A stretch of DNA of 64,000 bases from an uncultured Saprospiraceae bacterium (GTDB lineage: Bacteria; Bacteroidota; Bacteroidia; Chitinophagales; Saprospiraceae), in assembly GCA_937928045.1 (NCBI GenBank), contig CALFWO010000005.1:226726-290725 (forward strand), given 5' to 3'. Of this stretch, positions 63,131-64,000 are shown piece by piece. The notes under the pieces are model-generated. The model did no database searches. It was not told where the DNA came from and worked only from the letters and a program-made list of their open reading frames with translations. Both the position numbers and the translations under genes were made by a program. Numbering within the stretch: the first letter of the stretch is position 1; each line of letters begins with the position of its first letter.

Positions 63131-63573
63131 TGTCTAGTCTTGAACGTTTTGTAGTACCTCCGTTTTTTTCGATCCACATCATATGCGACCGTTGAATGAA
63201 TGCAATTTTCAATTTGACTTCTATCATATGTTATTAAAAATTCATGAGTTTTTGAGTATCGTAAATATCAGTAATCCAGCTGGTTGTGAAATTAATATAT
63301 ATAGAATGGCTCAATTGGCGATATATTAATATAAGCCATTAAGCAGGTACAATACTCAAATATTGCACTTTATTTACCAATGCTTAGAGAACAGGAAATG
63401 AAAATCAATTACTTAATGCGACTGCCCAATAGTAATTAAACACAAAATTGAATTTTCATTGGTTTTTTAGGTTTTTGAGTTAGTTATGTTTGTATTCAAG
63501 AAGTACCTGATAAGCCCGTTTCTTAAAGGGTACGTCTTAAATCCCCGCTCATTGAGCATGAAACAGTGGAGTA
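63131..63573 (+). other. AT-rich intergenic stretch without a gene
   Basis: About 440 AT-rich bases between the rpsT terminator and the palindrome at 63574. Frames on both strands are short, and nothing resembles a coding region, tRNA or repeat. A frame from 63693 overlaps the paaE-like start in another register and is not credible. Confidence 0.55.
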
Positions 63574-63602
63574 GATCAATGACACAATGTGTCAATCTGA
63601 TC
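63574..63602. promoter_or_regulatory. palindromic site upstream of the PaaE-like gene
   Basis: TGACACA-A-TGTGTCA (63580-63594) is a perfect 7+1+7 palindrome, flanked by GATCA (63574-63578) and TGATC (63598-63602) in nearly symmetric positions. It looks like a dimeric regulator site, about 160 bp before the start codon. The binding protein is unknown. Confidence 0.45.
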
Positions 63603-63732
63603 AAAACTGTGCAGTTACTGATATTGCATTCCAGGCTAAAAAATGTGAAGTCCTTTTATTAGGGCTTTGCATTTTTTGTTTTGTAAAACCTTATGCTTGG
63701 TAATCTAGAGGAACTATATCCCACCTTTTCTA

Positions 63733-63740
63733 TATCTTTG
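63733..63740 (+). promoter_or_regulatory. -7 promoter element of the PaaE-like gene
   Basis: TATCTTTG matches TAnnTTTG, 20 nt before the ATG at 63761. The operator candidate at 63738-63757 overlaps its end and the expected transcription start. Confidence 0.6.
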
Positions 63741-63757
63741 CGAACGATCATTCGTAA
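63738..63757. promoter_or_regulatory. operator-like palindrome over the transcription start
   Basis: TTGCGAACGATCATTCGTAA is an almost perfect palindrome centred on GATC, with CGAA and TTCG arms. It sits directly after the -7 element and ends 3 nt before the start codon, an ideal place for a repressor such as a TetR-type regulator. The regulator itself is not in the window. Confidence 0.6.
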
Positions 63758-63760
63758 ATT

Positions 63761-64000
63761 ATGGCAAACACCTTTCATTCACTCACAGTTAAAGAAGTAC
63801 GAAAAGAGACCGACAGTTGTGTTAGTGTTCTTTTCGACGTTCCAATCAAGCTTATCAATTCCTTCGAATTTTTACCTGGTCAATATTTGACCCTTGAGGC
63901 GGATATTTTCGGGGAGCCAGTTAGGAGAGCCTATTCCTTGTGTTCTTCTCCATTGGATGGCGAATGGCGAGTAGCGATTAAGAAAGTACCAGAAGGGAAA
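63761..64000 (+). CDS. paaE: PaaE-like ferredoxin reductase, 5' part only
   Basis: The ATG at 63761 opens a frame running off the window end, giving the first 80 residues. FHSLTVKEVRKETDSCVSVLF and FEFLPGQYLTLE, followed by RRAYSLCSSPLDGEWRVAIKKVPEGK, form the start of a ferredoxin-NADP reductase-type FAD-binding domain. RxYSLCSSP is the flavin-binding motif. The match to PaaE, the reductase of phenylacetyl-CoA epoxidase, is good, but related 2Fe-2S flavodoxin-like reductases cannot be excluded from this part. A NAD and a C-terminal 2Fe-2S domain should follow. The promoter and operator candidate lie immediately upstream. Confidence 0.7.
   Translation, partial: MANTFHSLTVKEVRKETDSCVSVLFDVPIKLINSFEFLPGQYLTLEADIFGEPVRRAYSLCSSPLDGEWRVAIKKVPEGK

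Noticed and set aside
63693-63890. 65-codon frame at the right end
   Set aside because: It overlaps the PaaE-like gene in another register and covers its promoter and operator; the PaaE-like frame is clearly the real one.
1-64000. CRISPR arrays, tRNA, rRNA, insertion sequences, attachment sites
   Set aside because: Looked for regularly spaced short repeats, cloverleaf or rRNA sequence, transposase motifs and terminal inverted repeats; none found. The repeats present are in-frame protein repeats.

Overview
The window looks like a chromosomal segment of a Bacteroidota bacterium, most likely a marine or aquatic member of the Saprospiria (Saprospiraceae/Lewinella-like). The evidence is low GC content, promoter elements of the Bacteroidota type (TAnnTTTG), many secreted proteins ending in type IX secretion (T9SS) sorting domains, a GLPGLI-family protein, a CHU_C/gliding-type C-terminus, and families common in this phylum (DUF2807, DUF2853, VF530, TonB-like transducers). 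The genus cannot be read from the sequence. No rRNA, tRNA, CRISPR array, transposase or prophage gene was found.

Layout. 1-3.0 kb: end of a GLPGLI protein gene, then a histidine kinase/response regulator pair overlapping by 4 bp. 3.1-6.1 kb: DUF2853 protein, secreted arylsulfotransferase-like protein and TonB-like transducer, all minus strand. 6.4-12.6 kb: a plus-strand run with a giant YWTD-propeller/MopE-repeat T9SS protein, an outer-membrane-like protein, an alpha/beta hydrolase and a lipoprotein. 12.9-14.8 kb: Kelch/GEVED T9SS protein. 14.9-21.6 kb: zinc-ribbon membrane protein, a DUF1761/RidA/glycerate kinase cluster, a lipoprotein, two overlapping unknown secreted-protein genes and a BaiN-like flavoprotein. 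21.8-31.3 kb: thioredoxin-LRR lipoprotein, VF530, DUF2807, DUF695, VOC, RlmA, GNAT, RlmI-like methyltransferase, ClbS/DfsB, an unknown secreted protein and a SET-domain protein. 31.4-40.3 kb: a 1600-residue CHU_C protein with eleven GCDST repeats, a pseudouridine synthase and a sortilin-like propeller protein. 40.5-41.7 kb: an ECF sigma module with a small membrane protein and a Spy/CpxP-like sensor. 41.8-49.9 kb: unknown genes, a 1398-residue FG-GAP T9SS protein and a serine hydrolase. 50.1-52.4 kb: a second ECF sigma operon. 52.6-56.1 kb: glycosidase-like and leucine-rich T9SS proteins. 56.2-59.1 kb: a candidate 40-residue small protein ahead of a strong terminator, a Spy-like protein and an SF1 helicase. 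59.2-64.0 kb: low-molecular-weight phosphatase, sucA, rpsT and the first 80 codons of a PaaE-like reductase behind a palindromic operator candidate.

The region is mainly housekeeping enzymes interleaved with cell-surface and secreted proteins. Seven T9SS cargo proteins lie in 64 kb. Several of them carry predicted calcium-binding acidic repeats, which suits export to the surface or medium of a gliding or particle-associated marine bacterium. Two separate ECF sigma modules and one two-component system point to envelope sensing.

No clear multi-gene novel defence or metabolic system was found. The items most worth a second look are the small ORF plus terminator near 56.3 kb, the GC-rich structured element at 26.35 kb, the CnrYXH-like sigma module, the sigma operon led by a DUF2723-like soluble protein, the thioredoxin-LRR fusion, and the palindromes ahead of the PaaE-like gene.
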